Shown piece by piece: positions 21,597 to 33,310 of a stretch of DNA of 64,000 nucleotides. The first letter of the stretch is position 1, and every line of letters begins with the position of its first letter. Both the position numbers and the translations under genes were made by a program. The notes beneath the pieces were generated by a model that did not search any database, was not told the origin of the DNA, and worked only from the letters and a program-made list of their open reading frames with translations. This stretch comes from Artemia franciscana (Eukaryota; Arthropoda; Branchiopoda; Anostraca; Artemiidae): contig NC_088883.1 in the NCBI RefSeq assembly GCF_032884065.1, positions 23,927,637 to 23,991,636 on the forward strand. Reading direction: 5' to 3'.

Positions 21597-21773
21597 CTTT
21601 GTTGAACTCTCCATCAATGTTCAACTCTAGTTTAAGATGATCAGCATTATCTTGACAATCTGCAGAGATGTTCGGATAAACAGCAAAAACGTTGGCTTCA
21701 TTTTCCGTAAATAAATTCGGATGTGTACTTGCAGATATATTTTTATTATCATTTGAAGATGTATCTTCAGCTT
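21597..21773 (-). CDS. Zinc-finger gene A, exon 2
   Basis: 177 bases between a TTTTATAG acceptor and an AAAG/GTATGA donor, phase 1 at both ends. It encodes an acidic, Ser/Asn-rich linker beginning AEDTSSNDNK and ending ELNIDGEFNK. Copy B has an exon of identical length and phase at 42132-42308, with differences mostly preserving the frame. LKLE near its end fits the sumoylation consensus. Splicing from exon 1 and into exon 3 keeps one frame. Confidence 0.8.
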
Positions 21774-22625
21774 CTATAAAAATTAGAATAAAAATCACAC
21801 AAAAACTCTTACAACAAAGCAAGTTGGCAACTGAAAAAAAAACGTTTGAGTACCGAAGTTTTTTTTATATAGTACTTAATAGATGGTAAAAGTAAATTGA
21901 TCCTAGAGACGTCGTAAATTTATAAAGAAGAAGAGCAGTTAAGGCTATGAAAAAGATGTAATTTTTAAAATTGAGTAGCATCGAGAGGATAATGGCCAAT
22001 TATATTAAACCTTGTCAAAAAGTTTCTTCGTCATAGTTGAACCAATATCTTCTTCTGTAGTATAGAGCAAATGAGGGCAAACAAAAGTTTATAAAAAAAG
22101 ATTTACGAGAACTAAAAAAGACCTTGAAGACCATACACGCTGGCACAGAATTGAACTGGAACATCATCGGATTCTACACTATTGAAATTCTTCACTCAAG
22201 GTAAAGAACTTTTATCAAGCCAAGAATGAGCAAATAAAGTCAAATAATCTTCCAAGCGTAAAACTACCGCAAATCACAATCAGTAAACACATGAAACTCA
22301 AAACGAACAGAAATTACAATAAATATCTAAGTCAAACTCAAAAACAGCAAAAATTAATATGAGTAGGGCTGATAATCTCCATACCTTCTCAAGACCATAA
22401 CACAATTTGCACTTCACTAAAAAAAAAAAATTAACAATAGAAGGTATGTATTTTTATTGTTGTTGTTTTTTGTCGTAACATCTTTCTGGGTAGATTTTGA
22501 AAAGGCATGGAACCCTGTTGAGTCTTCTTTTCCTTTTCTAGAACCAAAGTGATACTGAAACACTGGACAGTGTTGAAATGGACAACACTAGCTTGGAATC
22601 CAGCCCTATACAGCAGTTAAATAAA

Positions 22626-23474
22626 AATAACAAGTTTTTCAACTGAAAGTACAGAGCAAAATTAAAACTTAAAACAAACAGAAATTTTTACGTATATGAG
22701 GGGGTTCACCCCTTGTCAATACATTGCTCTTTCCGCTTAAGTCCGAATTTTGTTCCAATTCCTTAAGAATGAAATCTCAATAACAAAGGGTTTAATTTTA
22801 ATAAATTAAACTGAGGGGGCAAAGCCCCTCATATCAGGAATAATTTCTGTTTGCTTTAAGTTTTAATGTTGCTCTTTACTTTCAGTTGAAAAAGCTTGTT
22901 TTTTATTTAATTTCTGATCACCTTTTAAATAATGCCCACTGAAAGATCCATCCATGTAACCTTCTAAGCTTGGGAGGAGCCCTATATGCCCTCCAATTTT
23001 TGGTCACTTAAAAGAGCACTAGAACTTTTAATTTTTGTTCGAATAAGCCCTATCGCGATATTTTAGGACCACTGGGTTGATGCAATCATCCCTGGGAAGA
23101 AAAAAACTAAACAAAAAAACAAATAAACACGCATCTTTGAGCTTTCTTCCAGCAAAAAATTACAACATTTCACATTTTTGCAGATAGGAGCTTGAAATCT
23201 TTACAGCAGAATACTTTGATATGCTGAATCTGATGTTGTGATTTCAATTAAGATTCTATGACTTTTATGGGGTGTTTTCCCCTTTTTCAAAAATAAGGCA
23301 AATATTTATAACTTTCAATGGGTAAGGCTAAACCTGATGAAACTTACATAATTGAAATCAGTATAAAAATCTGACTCTTCGGTATATCTACTGCATCAAA
23401 ATTTTGTTTTTTAGAGTTTTAGTTACTAATGAGCCCAGTTGCTCCTTACTTACAATTTGTTACCACAAACTATT
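22626..23474 (+). mobile_element. Family L element L1 (internally deleted)
   Basis: Starts AACAAGTTTTTCAACTGAAAG with one palindromic module (to about 22910), then the L interior (GCCCTCCAATTTTTGGTCAC) and the 3' end GTTGCTCCTTACTTACAATTT with its terminal hairpin. It lies in intron 1 of gene A and is missing at the matching site in copy B (about 42997), where the flanks read GCTA then CATTG. No target duplication is evident. Confidence 0.7.
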
Positions 23475-24666
23475 TGACATTGTTTTGTTCAGAATCTTAT
23501 ATTTTTGCCAAAGGATATTCTTAGATAATAGAAAAAATTCAACATTAAAATCAGACTCAAACATAGAATAGTGTCACAATGGATAGTGAAAACTTGGAAT
23601 CCACAATTATGCTGCTCAATTCTTCTTGCTTAGAATTGATTTATTTCAACTATAAGAGAATAAAAAATGCAACTTGATCGTTTTTAAAAATTTGAGAAAA
23701 TTATTTATAAATTGAACAAAATGTTCAACTCTTTTGATCATTTATAAGGTGTGCTCTTGAACAATTTCTTGCATTTATTTTATAACCAGACTCATTAAAC
23801 AGTTCTCTTAAATGTCTTCTACCATAAACTATACGGCTGTATTTCTATAAACAGTAATATATCTCCTTTTTCATTTAAAGTTTGACATATACATGTAACC
23901 AAGTAAAGAGCAAATTGGCAAATAGTATGCAAAAATTTATAAGTGTAATTTCTGAGAAACTGTCTAGTTAAAAACACATTCTACTGTGTGCTGATTTAGA
24001 AATTACAAATATTATTCAGGTTGAACAGAACAGAAAAATATAATTATTCAATTTTTTTTTTTTAAGAGGCAGAAAACTCTTATTTCAAATTGAAACATAA
24101 CACATACTATTGAGAGCACCATCATCGAAATCATCCAAACAATTTTTTCAAAAGAGAATCTTTGCAGCAGAATGTATCTATAACACCTTCATACTTTAGA
24201 ATAAAAAGTAGGGAGGCATGAGGAACAGGTGACTTTTCAGACACAAATCTGATAAAAAAGAGACATAAAAGATTTGATATTTTCAAACATTTATGCTTCT
24301 TTTCATGACTTGTGTAATATCTGCCTCTTCTCAACAACCTCCTCTTCATGTTGAAGTAAAAAAAAACAGTTGTTTAAAACTTTTGATTCTCAACAAACAG
24401 TTAAATAATTATTTGACAATAACAATTTAATTTATCAAAATTCACAAAGGTACTAAAACCATGATTAGCACACCATTAGTTTAAAAAATATCTTTGTGAA
24501 AAAGTTTTTTTTTAATTATAAATAATTAGGTTTTGTGATACATTTCACCTATTTTTCAAGTAAAAATAGCAAAAATAGGTAATGAATTTTAATGACTGTC
24601 CTATTTTGAAGAAAAAGTTGTACAACTAAACAGCTAATAGGCTAGACCACCCACGTTACAAATTAC
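23475..24666 (-). other. Gene A intron 1, 3'-to-exon-1 part
   Basis: Intron DNA alignable to copy B at 43000-44300 and 50345-51111. A conserved patch at 24066-24350 (GGCAGAAAACTC onward) is shared but carries no consistent coding frame. Confidence 0.55.
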
Positions 24667-24709
24667 CTTGCTTAACAGCAGTGATACCAAAAAGCTTGGT
24701 TGTTTCCAT
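24667..24709 (-). CDS. Zinc-finger gene A, exon 1 (start codon)
   Basis: 43 coding bases: ATG at 24709, then METTKLFGITAVKQ, ending CAAG/GTAATTTG at 24667 (phase 1). It is too short for ORF finding, but copy B has the same exon (51112-51154, MEIPKLFGITAVKQ) with the same donor, and the reading frame joins exon 2 exactly. The junction codon makes VKQE, a sumoylation-type motif. A 5' UTR exon further upstream is possible. Confidence 0.75.
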
Positions 24710-26832
24710 GTTTCCCCAGTTGAATCAAAAACAGTCTGTCTCTCTTGACTCTCTCACACAATTGGAAATCTCAAGAATTTAAATAATAAATATTTACAAT
24801 ATCACATCTTCAAAAGGAGTTGAAGGAGTAGACAACCTAGAAAATAATTAGTAGATATAAGCATAAAAAGCATAGAAATTCCAGCATTCAAGGGCAATTT
24901 AAAGAAATTTCAATTCTTATAGAAACCGAAATGATAATAGTCTTGTTGTAAGTAGATTTGATTTTTGTCTGTCTATCCAAAACAATATATTGCAAATCTT
25001 CAATTTCTAGAAAAAATTCCCAGCTTTCAAATGATAAAACTAAAAGAAAAACAGTAATTTTTGAACTGATTTTATACTAGTAGGTAGAACATAATACTTA
25101 CAACACTTCTCACGTTTTACAACATTTAATTTATTTAGTTGGTCTATTTGGACCAATGTATTCCTTAATTCACTTTGAAGTATTTAAAACCTTTTTGCAA
25201 AACATTGTTTCCTTAGGAGCAGTGTAGTAAAATAACTATAAAATAAAAATCCAGTCAATAAAACTGGTAAAATGAGTTACTCCCAAGGAAATATAGGGAA
25301 AACTTGCTATTTTAGGGTTACCCTGTATCTAGAAGACAAGTAGAGCTTTTTTTGAAATTTTTTACAATCTAGATTTTCCAAGGCTTAAAAAGCAATACAT
25401 TCCTCTATTTCCAAACTCAATAGGTAGAAATATCTTTTATGTAAATGAATTCAAGTTTTGTTAAAAAATTATTTAGTTTAGGGTAGATAAATTGGATTAG
25501 TCTTTGTTTATTTATTTTTAATAAATAGGCTTAATTTGCATATGATCAAAGGCAGGGGCTATGCTTTAGGCTTGGTAACATTATAACAGACCAACATGCC
25601 AATTGTTCACAGGTCAATCCTGAGACTTTTTTTAATAGAAACATTAGATAAAATGTTCATTAAAAGGGAATAAGCATATGCAATTAAGGTGACATTCTGT
25701 AAGAAGGACAAGTCATATACCAATTTATCACTCAATTATAAACACTTCCCAACAAAATTAATGAGTGCTATTAACAAATATATTGTTTTCTTTTCCCCTG
25801 CTGTGTACCCAGTAAAATCACAATAATAATATCTTATTTAAACTTGTTTTTCCCAGCCTTTGGGTAGTTTTGTGCTGTGTCAACTAAAAGGTACAATAGA
25901 ATATGTCAGTAAAATAAACTAAATCCCAATTTTATGATGGTGTGTAAAATTACAGTAAATACATAAAACACCCAATTTGTATTTACAAACTACTTAGAAG
26001 TCTAAACACTTACACCTAAAGTCTTACAAATGGAATATGTTTATAGGTGCTGGTAGGGAAGGGAAAGTCCCTTCCTCCAGGGAAAGAGAAACATTATACA
26101 ATATTTTGTGCTTATGGATCAAGACTCCTGTGTATTTTTCTCACTTTGTCTTTTGGTTTATATAGTAAGAGGTAATTTTCCAAAACACACTGATAAGCAG
26201 TGAAAGATAGAGTTTCAAAGGAAAAATTATAAAATTGTTAAGCACCACACAAGCACCAACTAAATAGCATATTCTGATTTGTGTTAATAAGCTACAACAA
26301 ACTTATGGGTTGTTACATTTATAAGACAAAATCAATCCCTATCCATGCCCAACAAAATTAAAACCCTACAAAATAAAAAAAAGCTATAACTAAATCAACT
26401 ATTTTTTTTCAGCTTTTTTTATGATATGAGGTAAGCAGATAATATATTTATTTCAAAATGTTGTCAATTGGAAACTCCTGTGGGCCAAATTCATATTTCA
26501 ACATAAAATAAAATGTAATAACAAAAAAGGCCATTAAATCAAAAACTTAAAATAGTTTTAAACTGGCTACAGAAAATATTGATGCATAATAGCACAGAGT
26601 AAGTAATTTTCTATTGAATATTTGGTCAAACTGCCAAGTGATAATATTGGTCCAATTTGTTCAAAACAGTTCAAAAGTGAAATTATAATGCCTCCAAGTT
26701 TAAGTTAACCCTGCATATCCCCTAGGGTAAGGGCTGTGAGCTATGCAAGGTGCCCTTTTTTTACATAAAGGCTAAAGTTTTTTTTTATTGGATATGTTTG
26801 ATCCTGGGATATGTGATAAGAAGGTAAATGGG
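24710..26832. other. Upstream region of gene A
   Basis: About 2 kb above the start codon, alignable with 51155-53950 of copy B apart from the B-specific block at 52.0-53.1 kb. Any promoter should lie here, but I see no clear TATA box or initiator that I could defend. A well-conserved patch is GTCCCTTCCTCC near 26070 (53630 in copy B). Confidence 0.45.
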
Positions 26833-27760
26833 TAAATTTATAGCAAACAGTATTACTGGCTTTTGTATAAAGTGAATATACCAATCGATGCTTTTTTATG
26901 CTCTTTACAAATATAATAATTGCTTCTACTGGAAATTCAGACTTAAGCACTTTTTGACCTCTTAAAAATGACCTAAATATGGGGTATAAAAAAGGCTAAG
27001 AAAATTGGTCTCAAACCCTAAATACTGTATAACATTGATTTCATACTTACTGTTTCATTATAAATCCATTTTTGTATGTTATATAATCCATAAGCACTGA
27101 TTTTCTAATATTAATTTGGATAAATTAATTTTTCCAATGTTATGATGTTTTTTTCTTCCTTGACATCAAATTTTAAATAAAAGCATACGTTTCTGGTTGA
27201 AAATATGAAAGCCAGCTATTATGAATGCCAGTTATACTATTTGCTATAAATGTAACTATATTAAATACAGCAATGGTTAGTTTATGTATAATATATGCTA
27301 TGCTTTACCCCCATCCCCCTGATGTGTAAATATATAGCCTAAATTTGTTTCTAAACTATTACAGATTTGCAATTTCAAATACCCTATTATTTTGTAACAA
27401 ATGACCAAAAATGTATGCTTTAATTGAAATTTTGGTGACAAGGAAGAAGAAAATGCCATAACATTGATAAAATTTATTTATCCAATTTAATTGTGGAAAA
27501 TCAGTGCTTGTGAATAATATAACATTAAAAAAATGTATTTATAATGAAATAGTAAGTTTGAGTCTAATGTTATAAAGTTTGAGAACAATGTTTAAGCCTT
27601 TTTATACCCTATATTTAGGTCATTTTTAAGTGGTCAAAAAGTTCTTAAATTGTAATTTCTGGTAGAAGCAATTATTATATTTGTAGAGAGCATTAAAAAA
27701 GGCATTGCAAGATATACTCACTTTATACAAAAGCCAGTAATACTGTTTGCTATAATTTTA
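26833..27760. mobile_element. Foldback/MITE-like element with ~360-bp inverted arms
   Basis: The left arm (about 26833-27200, from TATAGCAAACAGTATTACTG) returns inverted as the right arm (about 27405-27760, ending AATACTGTTTGCTATAA), with moderate divergence. The ~200-bp centre contains a third copy of the end motif (CCAGTTATACTATTTGCTAT at about 27228). Copy B lacks the whole element, so it probably inserted into copy A after the duplication. No coding capacity. Confidence 0.75.
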
Positions 27761-28760
27761 CTGGTAAATAGTCCCCTTGCACTTCTAGATGTCCTTCCCC
27801 TTAATACCAATCAAATTTTGAAAAAAGCAATTTTGTTCAAACAAGTCAACAGGTTTAATAGCTATACCTCTGGATATACCACACCACCAAGGCAAAGATT
27901 ATAAATTATCATTTATTTATTTTGCTGTAAATTTGTGGGTCCAAAAAAGCTAAGGGCATTAAGGCAAAATTCTAGTTTAATTACTTTTTGGTTTCTTGGA
28001 GTGAGATAAGGTTAGGAAAACAAAACCTTCCAAGCATTAGTTTAAAGACTAGAGTAAGTCCAGGGAAGGTATTTTAAAGTTTATTTTGCTACATAAAAAA
28101 ATGAACTTACAAAATAGATCTTGTTTAAATAAAGTACAAGAAAACTGTTATCAGCTTCACAACTTTGCTCAATCCTGATTTCTGAGGTTTTAAAGATCTG
28201 CAAATAGGCTACATTTCCTAGGCTAAATAAAAGAACAAACAAACTTGATATGGCTTTAAATTCTACAAAATAACAGGAATTGGATTTTCAGAACTAAAAC
28301 CAGAAAAAATGAATCTGATAACTAAAACTTAAGGTAAAATGTTGTATAACCTATCATTTGGTATAGACCTGTCAAGTAAGCAAATTTCAAAGACTTAGAA
28401 GTCAGAAGGGGGTGAATATAGAAGCTAGGCAATATCTTTCCAGGGTATGTTTTAGCCCTGGATTCATTTATGAAAGTTTCATTTTCCTAGCCTAATCCCT
28501 TTCCGAAATAGCAAAAAGTAGCTAAACTAGTAGGCTACTTTACCAAGGTAAAATTCATGAACAAATTGAGGGTAAGGTAAACTAAATCAACAGACATTAT
28601 GAAAATCCAGTTGAGCCTATATGGTCTAGGCTAAGAAAAAGGTATATTTGCAATATCCTAAGAATAGCCTACTAAGGCCCAGTTTTCAGACACCATGGGT
28701 CTCAAAATGGGCTGGGTGCATGTAGTATAACAAGCCTACAAGCCCTCCAATAGTTTTGAG
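27761..28760. other. Upstream flank of copy A
   Basis: Aligns in parts with 53959-54940 of copy B. It contains an inverted pair of ~110-bp blocks (about 27960-28075 plus, 28430-28545 minus), the older counterpart of the pairs at 54.1-54.7 kb. The duplication ends near 28555. Confidence 0.5.
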
Positions 28761-29290
28761 GTTCCAGTAGTTTCCTCTTTAAATGAACAAGCTAAAATTC
28801 TGCCACCTATCCCTAAATATATCAAAACTAAAGCAAATTGGATTATGTTTAGAAATAAGCTTTAAGATGAAATTCTAAGTCTCACCCAGGAATCACATAC
28901 CTCAGTTGTAACAGCTGACACACATGCTGAAGTTATGACATCCATACTAACAAATATAGCTGATCATGCTATCCCCAAAACAACACCCAGGAAAACAATC
29001 TCTAAACACGCTCCTAATGGAGAACAAAAAATACTGCTAGGAGAACACACCAGTGTTTCCACTTCGCATGCTTAGAAAATCGGTATACACACATAAAGAA
29101 AACTATCTCCTTCCATATATTTAAATAAATTACAAGCAGAGGCTAATCTCAAGAGAGCAATAATAAATGCTAAATACAATTACTGGAATAATTTTGCAAA
29201 TAGTCTTTCCAGAGAAACATGTGAGCCAATTATACATAAAACTATAACCAAAATCTGTGGAAAAAACATCCCCCAAACCACTTCAGTATG
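28760..29290 (+). mobile_element. Decayed Jockey-like LINE fragment (EN-RT linker region)
   Basis: In one frame the stretch from about 28815 reads KYIKTKANWIMFRNKL, a stop, then LTQESHTSVVTADTHAEV, then KTTPRKTISKHAP; further on, with frame changes, RAIINAKYNYWNNFANSL. This is the region between endonuclease and reverse transcriptase in Jockey/I-type ORF2 proteins. Stops and frame changes show it is dead, and neither the RT core nor a tail is present. Confidence 0.6.
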
Positions 29291-29639
29291 AATTAATATA
29301 TGATAATACCCACTATGACAATGACTTTGTCTTCTATTGAGTGTTTCTTAATTGTTGGAACATTATTCTTGTAGAGTAGTAGTTTGTTTGATTTATTCGA
29401 TCAAGTACTATCTTTATGTAACATTAACACGTGTTTACTAGCACCATTCAAATGGGATTCCTAGATACAATAGATTAAATAGGGTCATACTAAAGCAATA
29501 TAGACAATTGACGAGCAATTTTTCATCAAGCATTAAATAATTTAAACATTTTTTTTTTAAACGATATGTGGCTTAGTTTGCTTATACATTTTGCTATTCC
29601 GCAAGGTTAGTCATTAGTCATCGTTTCATCTTCACAACG

Positions 29640-30830
29640 TAGTTATACAATTAATTGCATATTATTGTTGCACCAGGCAGTACTATATTTGCTTGCGGTA
29701 ATGTTAGTGACAGCTGGACATTTTTTTTTTTTGTATACTGGGGTTTTATTTTTTCAAAATAGTAATTTACTGTAGGGTAAGTAGTAAATCGAGTGATTTG
29801 ATGTGTTTTGTTCAAAACCCTTGAAATACTCACAGAAACACTCGATCTATTCCACGGTCATCCGCAATTACTTTTAATTTGGGTTTATCCTCGGGTTGTA
29901 CGGTGTACTCTTTGAACAACAATATATTTGGACTCATAAACTTCAATCCGAAAACTACATTACCTCTATAATATTGGTTGGTTCTTAAATGTATCAAATA
30001 TACTAATAATTGGTTGGGAATGTAGAGACTGCCTAATATGGAGGCAATATCACTTCTTTGCATTCTTTCCCGAATGACCCTGCGGCACTATTCGGCTAGC
30101 AAAAAGGGATTTTTTATGATTTCTACGACAGAAAAAATCACCTGTACGTGTGACTCGTCACAATATTTCTGTTCATGTACTATAATATCAAAGCCAGGAA
30201 TTACTTTGGATCCGAAGTTTTCATCCTCTTTGAAGAGATTGGGTGTAATTTTCTTTTTGTCTTGATAATCGCGTTGGGTTATTTGGAAGATATGAGCTTT
30301 TGTTATTGAATTCACGTAAGTGACATTCGAGCAATTGTCATACAAGGTCTTAAGGACGTTTCCCTCCATTAACTAATTATATCCCTGATCTATCAATATT
30401 CGGATAAATTTAAGGGGCCATATTATGGTGAAGTCATCTTCATCATTTATGTGCCAAATTTTTTTTTGCAATGTACTCTGATACCACGGGGCAGGTGGAA
30501 TTGTCTCTATGAAAATTTTGCACGTCGAATTGGCAGATGACCTCATATATTCAACTGATTCTAATAATATGCGTCAATTATAAAATTACAATACAACAGA
30601 TTTGCCATAGTCCTTACTATTACTCTATCTTTCAAGGTTTCCCTAGGAAATTTCAGAAGGAAATGTAGTGTGGAGTAGTCGAGGTCTATTACTGTTCTAA
30701 TCAGAACATCTCCTCTAAATGATTTATTTACACTATTCAAGCTATGGATTTTTTGCATTTTATATGAGACTTCACTTGTTGGGTTTACTTTCTTTAGTTG
30801 TGGGTTGCTAAGAGATTTTATCATTGTTTC
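29640..30830 (-). pseudogene. Unrecognised broken coding-like region
   Basis: Four consecutive minus-strand open stretches of 60-93 codons cover most of 1.2 kb, with a protein-like composition (for example FKEDENFGSKVIPGFDIIV, and GLKFMSPNILLFKEYTVQ). They look like parts of one or more old genes. I do not recognise the family; an origin in a virus or large mobile element is possible, in which case this is a broken fossil. Confidence 0.35.
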
Positions 30831-30959
30831 TATAAGATTATACGCAAAAGTTGTGATTTCATTATTTTTGCTAAGCTAAGAATTCAGCATTCTCTTTAGT
30901 TAGGTTAGTATTTCACTCAATGCAAGTTACCTCTCTCGAAGTTGCACGGGGTCAGAGGG

Positions 30960-31720
30960 TTAGTGACTTCTTATTTATCTGTAAAGGCTCAATTTTAATT
31001 TTCATGGATGGGATACCTTTGGGGACTTCATTATGATTTAGCGTGGGACTCAAGAAATTCAATGGGAAATGAGTAGGGTTACCTTGGAAATTGAAATTAA
31101 GGATAAAATATTAGTATTGTTGGAAGGTAGTCATTTTACTTTTATAGGCGTCCCTTTTTCTTTGGTGTGTTTTGTCATGCCCATGAATAGTACGTTTCCT
31201 TGCCTAAATCTTCTTCTGGCTCGGGGTCATATAGGAATTCCTTGTAATGGCGAATTTCAAGTAATGGATGGTATACGACCTGGTATTTGACGCATTCGGG
31301 ATTTTTTCTAGCTTATACCAAACAATGGGGGCACGACATTTATTTAAAAGTAAAACATCGGGTTATCCTGGTCCCTTGGCGTAAAAATGTTTTATTTTGT
31401 GGTGTTTTTGCAATCTTCTTATTTTTAGCTGAAAACAACCGAGTTGTTTTGAGTTCCTTTTTCGGTACCTAGTTCCTACTTTTCCTCCGGCTAGACGGTA
31501 TTTGAGGGAATTGGCGAGCCTTGGGATTATAAGTATTATTGACATTGACTTTATGATTTGGTTGATACTTTTTTTTAAATAGGGCATTATTTGGTCAGGC
31601 CGCAACGAAGAAATTAAGAAAGATATATTGGAAAACACTATTATTCATGATCCATTGGTTGCGATCCCTCCAAAGCTTAAGACACCTCTTCAACTTGACT
31701 TGGATTTACTTTATTACTGA
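30960..31720 (+). pseudogene. Unrecognised broken coding-like region
   Basis: Plus-strand stretches with protein-like composition, ending in a segment that includes WSGRNEEIKKDILENTIIHD and AIPPKLKTPLQLDLDLLYY before a stop near 31720. It is adjacent to the minus-strand region at 29640-30830 and may belong to the same old insertion. Not recognised, and broken. Confidence 0.3.
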
Positions 31721-31832
31721 ATATTTTGTCTCTTTGACTATCTAGAATAATTAAATGAGAGGGAAATTAAAATCTTATACAGAATTTATTGGATCGGTTA
31801 TTTTGATGTATCCTTTAGCATCAAAAGCATCC

Positions 31833-31912
31833 ATTTTTTAAAGTTTCGTTTACTATTGAGCCGGGTTGCTCCTTACTACAGTTCATTATCACGAACTGTT
31901 TGATGTATCACA
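31833..31912 (+). repeat. Family L 3'-end fragment
   Basis: Reads TTTACTATTGAGCCGGGTTG, then CTCCTTACTACAG and the terminal hairpin CAGTTCAT-TATC-ACGAACTG followed by TTTGAT. Only the last ~80 bp of L are clearly preserved. Confidence 0.75.
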
Positions 31913-32037
31913 GAAACGCCAAATACGCAGTAGGCCTTATGCTTTTACCGTTAGGAAAACAAGCAGTAGCCATACTCTTGTTTGTAGTGTAGAATATGAT
32001 AATTAGCTCTTTTGATAAGAGCTAATAAAATTAAACT

Positions 32038-33310
32038 GAATTCCCTTGATCTTTATAATTGAATATCGTTAATAAGTTTTTTGGTTGGGGGACATGAACG
32101 GAGGGCCAGGGGCCAACTCCGATGATTTTTTGAATAGAATATCTTCAATAAGTTTGTTTTGTTAAAAATAGTTTGGGGGGGATACAGGGAGGGCCAGTTC
32201 CCGTGGGTCATTGATAATTTTTGAGAGAAGGAGGGACATCGGGCTATGGAGGACTAGGAGTCAGCTGCCATAGGTTTTGGGAAATTTTTTTTTTAATAAG
32301 CTGTTTTTTGTGTGACTTCGAATAATGGAGGGCCGGGAGTGACTTGCCGTAATTTTTTGAATATGGTATCGTTAACGTTTTTTTTGGGGTGGGGAGAGCA
32401 TGTAGAGAAGGCCAGGGTCAGCTCGCTAAATTTTTGGAATAAAATATAGTTCATAAGTTTTTGAGTAGGGTTGAGGGTAAGGTTTAACTAATCTTTGAAC
32501 AGTTTTCAAAATCCTTGCATTAGAACCTTATATGCCCCGTGTAAATAACATATAACACTTGTGCAAGAGCTATTCGATCGAATGGATTTGAAATAAAGAA
32601 GGCAGGAGGGATAGTTCCCCTCTGGTCCCTTGTAACACTTTAAAAGGGACAAAGAACTTTCAATTTCCAATAGAATGAGCCCTCGACGAAATTATACAAT
32701 CATTCCTTCCATAAAAACCTTATATGCCCCGAGCGCATAACTTAAAACATTTGCAATATAATTCTGGGGGGGGGGTGTTATCCCTGGAGTTTTTTTTTGT
32801 TTTGTTTAGTCGATTTTGAACAAAATAGCTATGTAAAAATTCAATCGGACACATTTGGGGAAAATAGGGTTGGTGGGGGAGAGCTAGTTGCCATCGGATT
32901 ACTTTTGACTCTTAAAAATGGAACTAGAGCTTTGAATTTCTAATAATTTGAGCCCCCTCCGAAGTTTATACGACCATTTCTTCCATAAGACCTTATATAC
33001 ACCCAAGACACAAGTAACAACCATTAGTTCCCCCACGTTTTGCGGGGAAGGGGGTATGTTGACCCCGAAGTTTTTGTTATTTGATCGTTGGACTATTAAA
33101 AAGAAAAAGGCTATCTCAAATCCACCGGATACATTTAAGGAAAGGAGGGTGTAGAAGGAGGGGGATAGATGCCCTCCGTCACTTTTGACTCTTTAAAAAA
33201 GTAACTCAAACCTTCAATTTCCAATCAAATGAGCTACCTCTGAACTTTATATGACAACCCCTTATATAAAAACCTTATATGCCCCGAAGCATAATTTAAG
33301 CATGGATGGG
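32038..33310 (+). repeat. Two G-rich imperfect tandem arrays
   Basis: First part (about 32038-32480): ~100-130-bp units, each with a G run, a GGAGGGCCAGG-type block and AATATCNTTAATAAG. Second part (about 32510-33310): units of ~280 bp marked by CCTTATATGCCCCG near 32530, 32710, 32990 (variant) and 33270; the first is shortened. Each also carries CAATTTCCAAT, then GAGCCC. No coding sense. Confidence 0.65.

Larger units (their letters stand above)
15430..28555. repeat. Segmental duplication, copy A
   Basis: Matches 33380-54940 in direct orientation along its length: downstream relic, 3' UTR, zinc-finger exon, intron 2, exon 2, intron 1, exon 1 and about 3.8 kb upstream. Intron positions are clearly alignable with many substitutions, so the duplication is old. 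Copy A has its own L insertion (22.6-23.5 kb) and a foldback element (26.8-27.8 kb). Confidence 0.85.

Noticed and set aside
32038-33310. CRISPR-like array
   Set aside because: Units are ~110-280 bp, diverged, without short identical repeats and unique spacers; the genome is eukaryotic.
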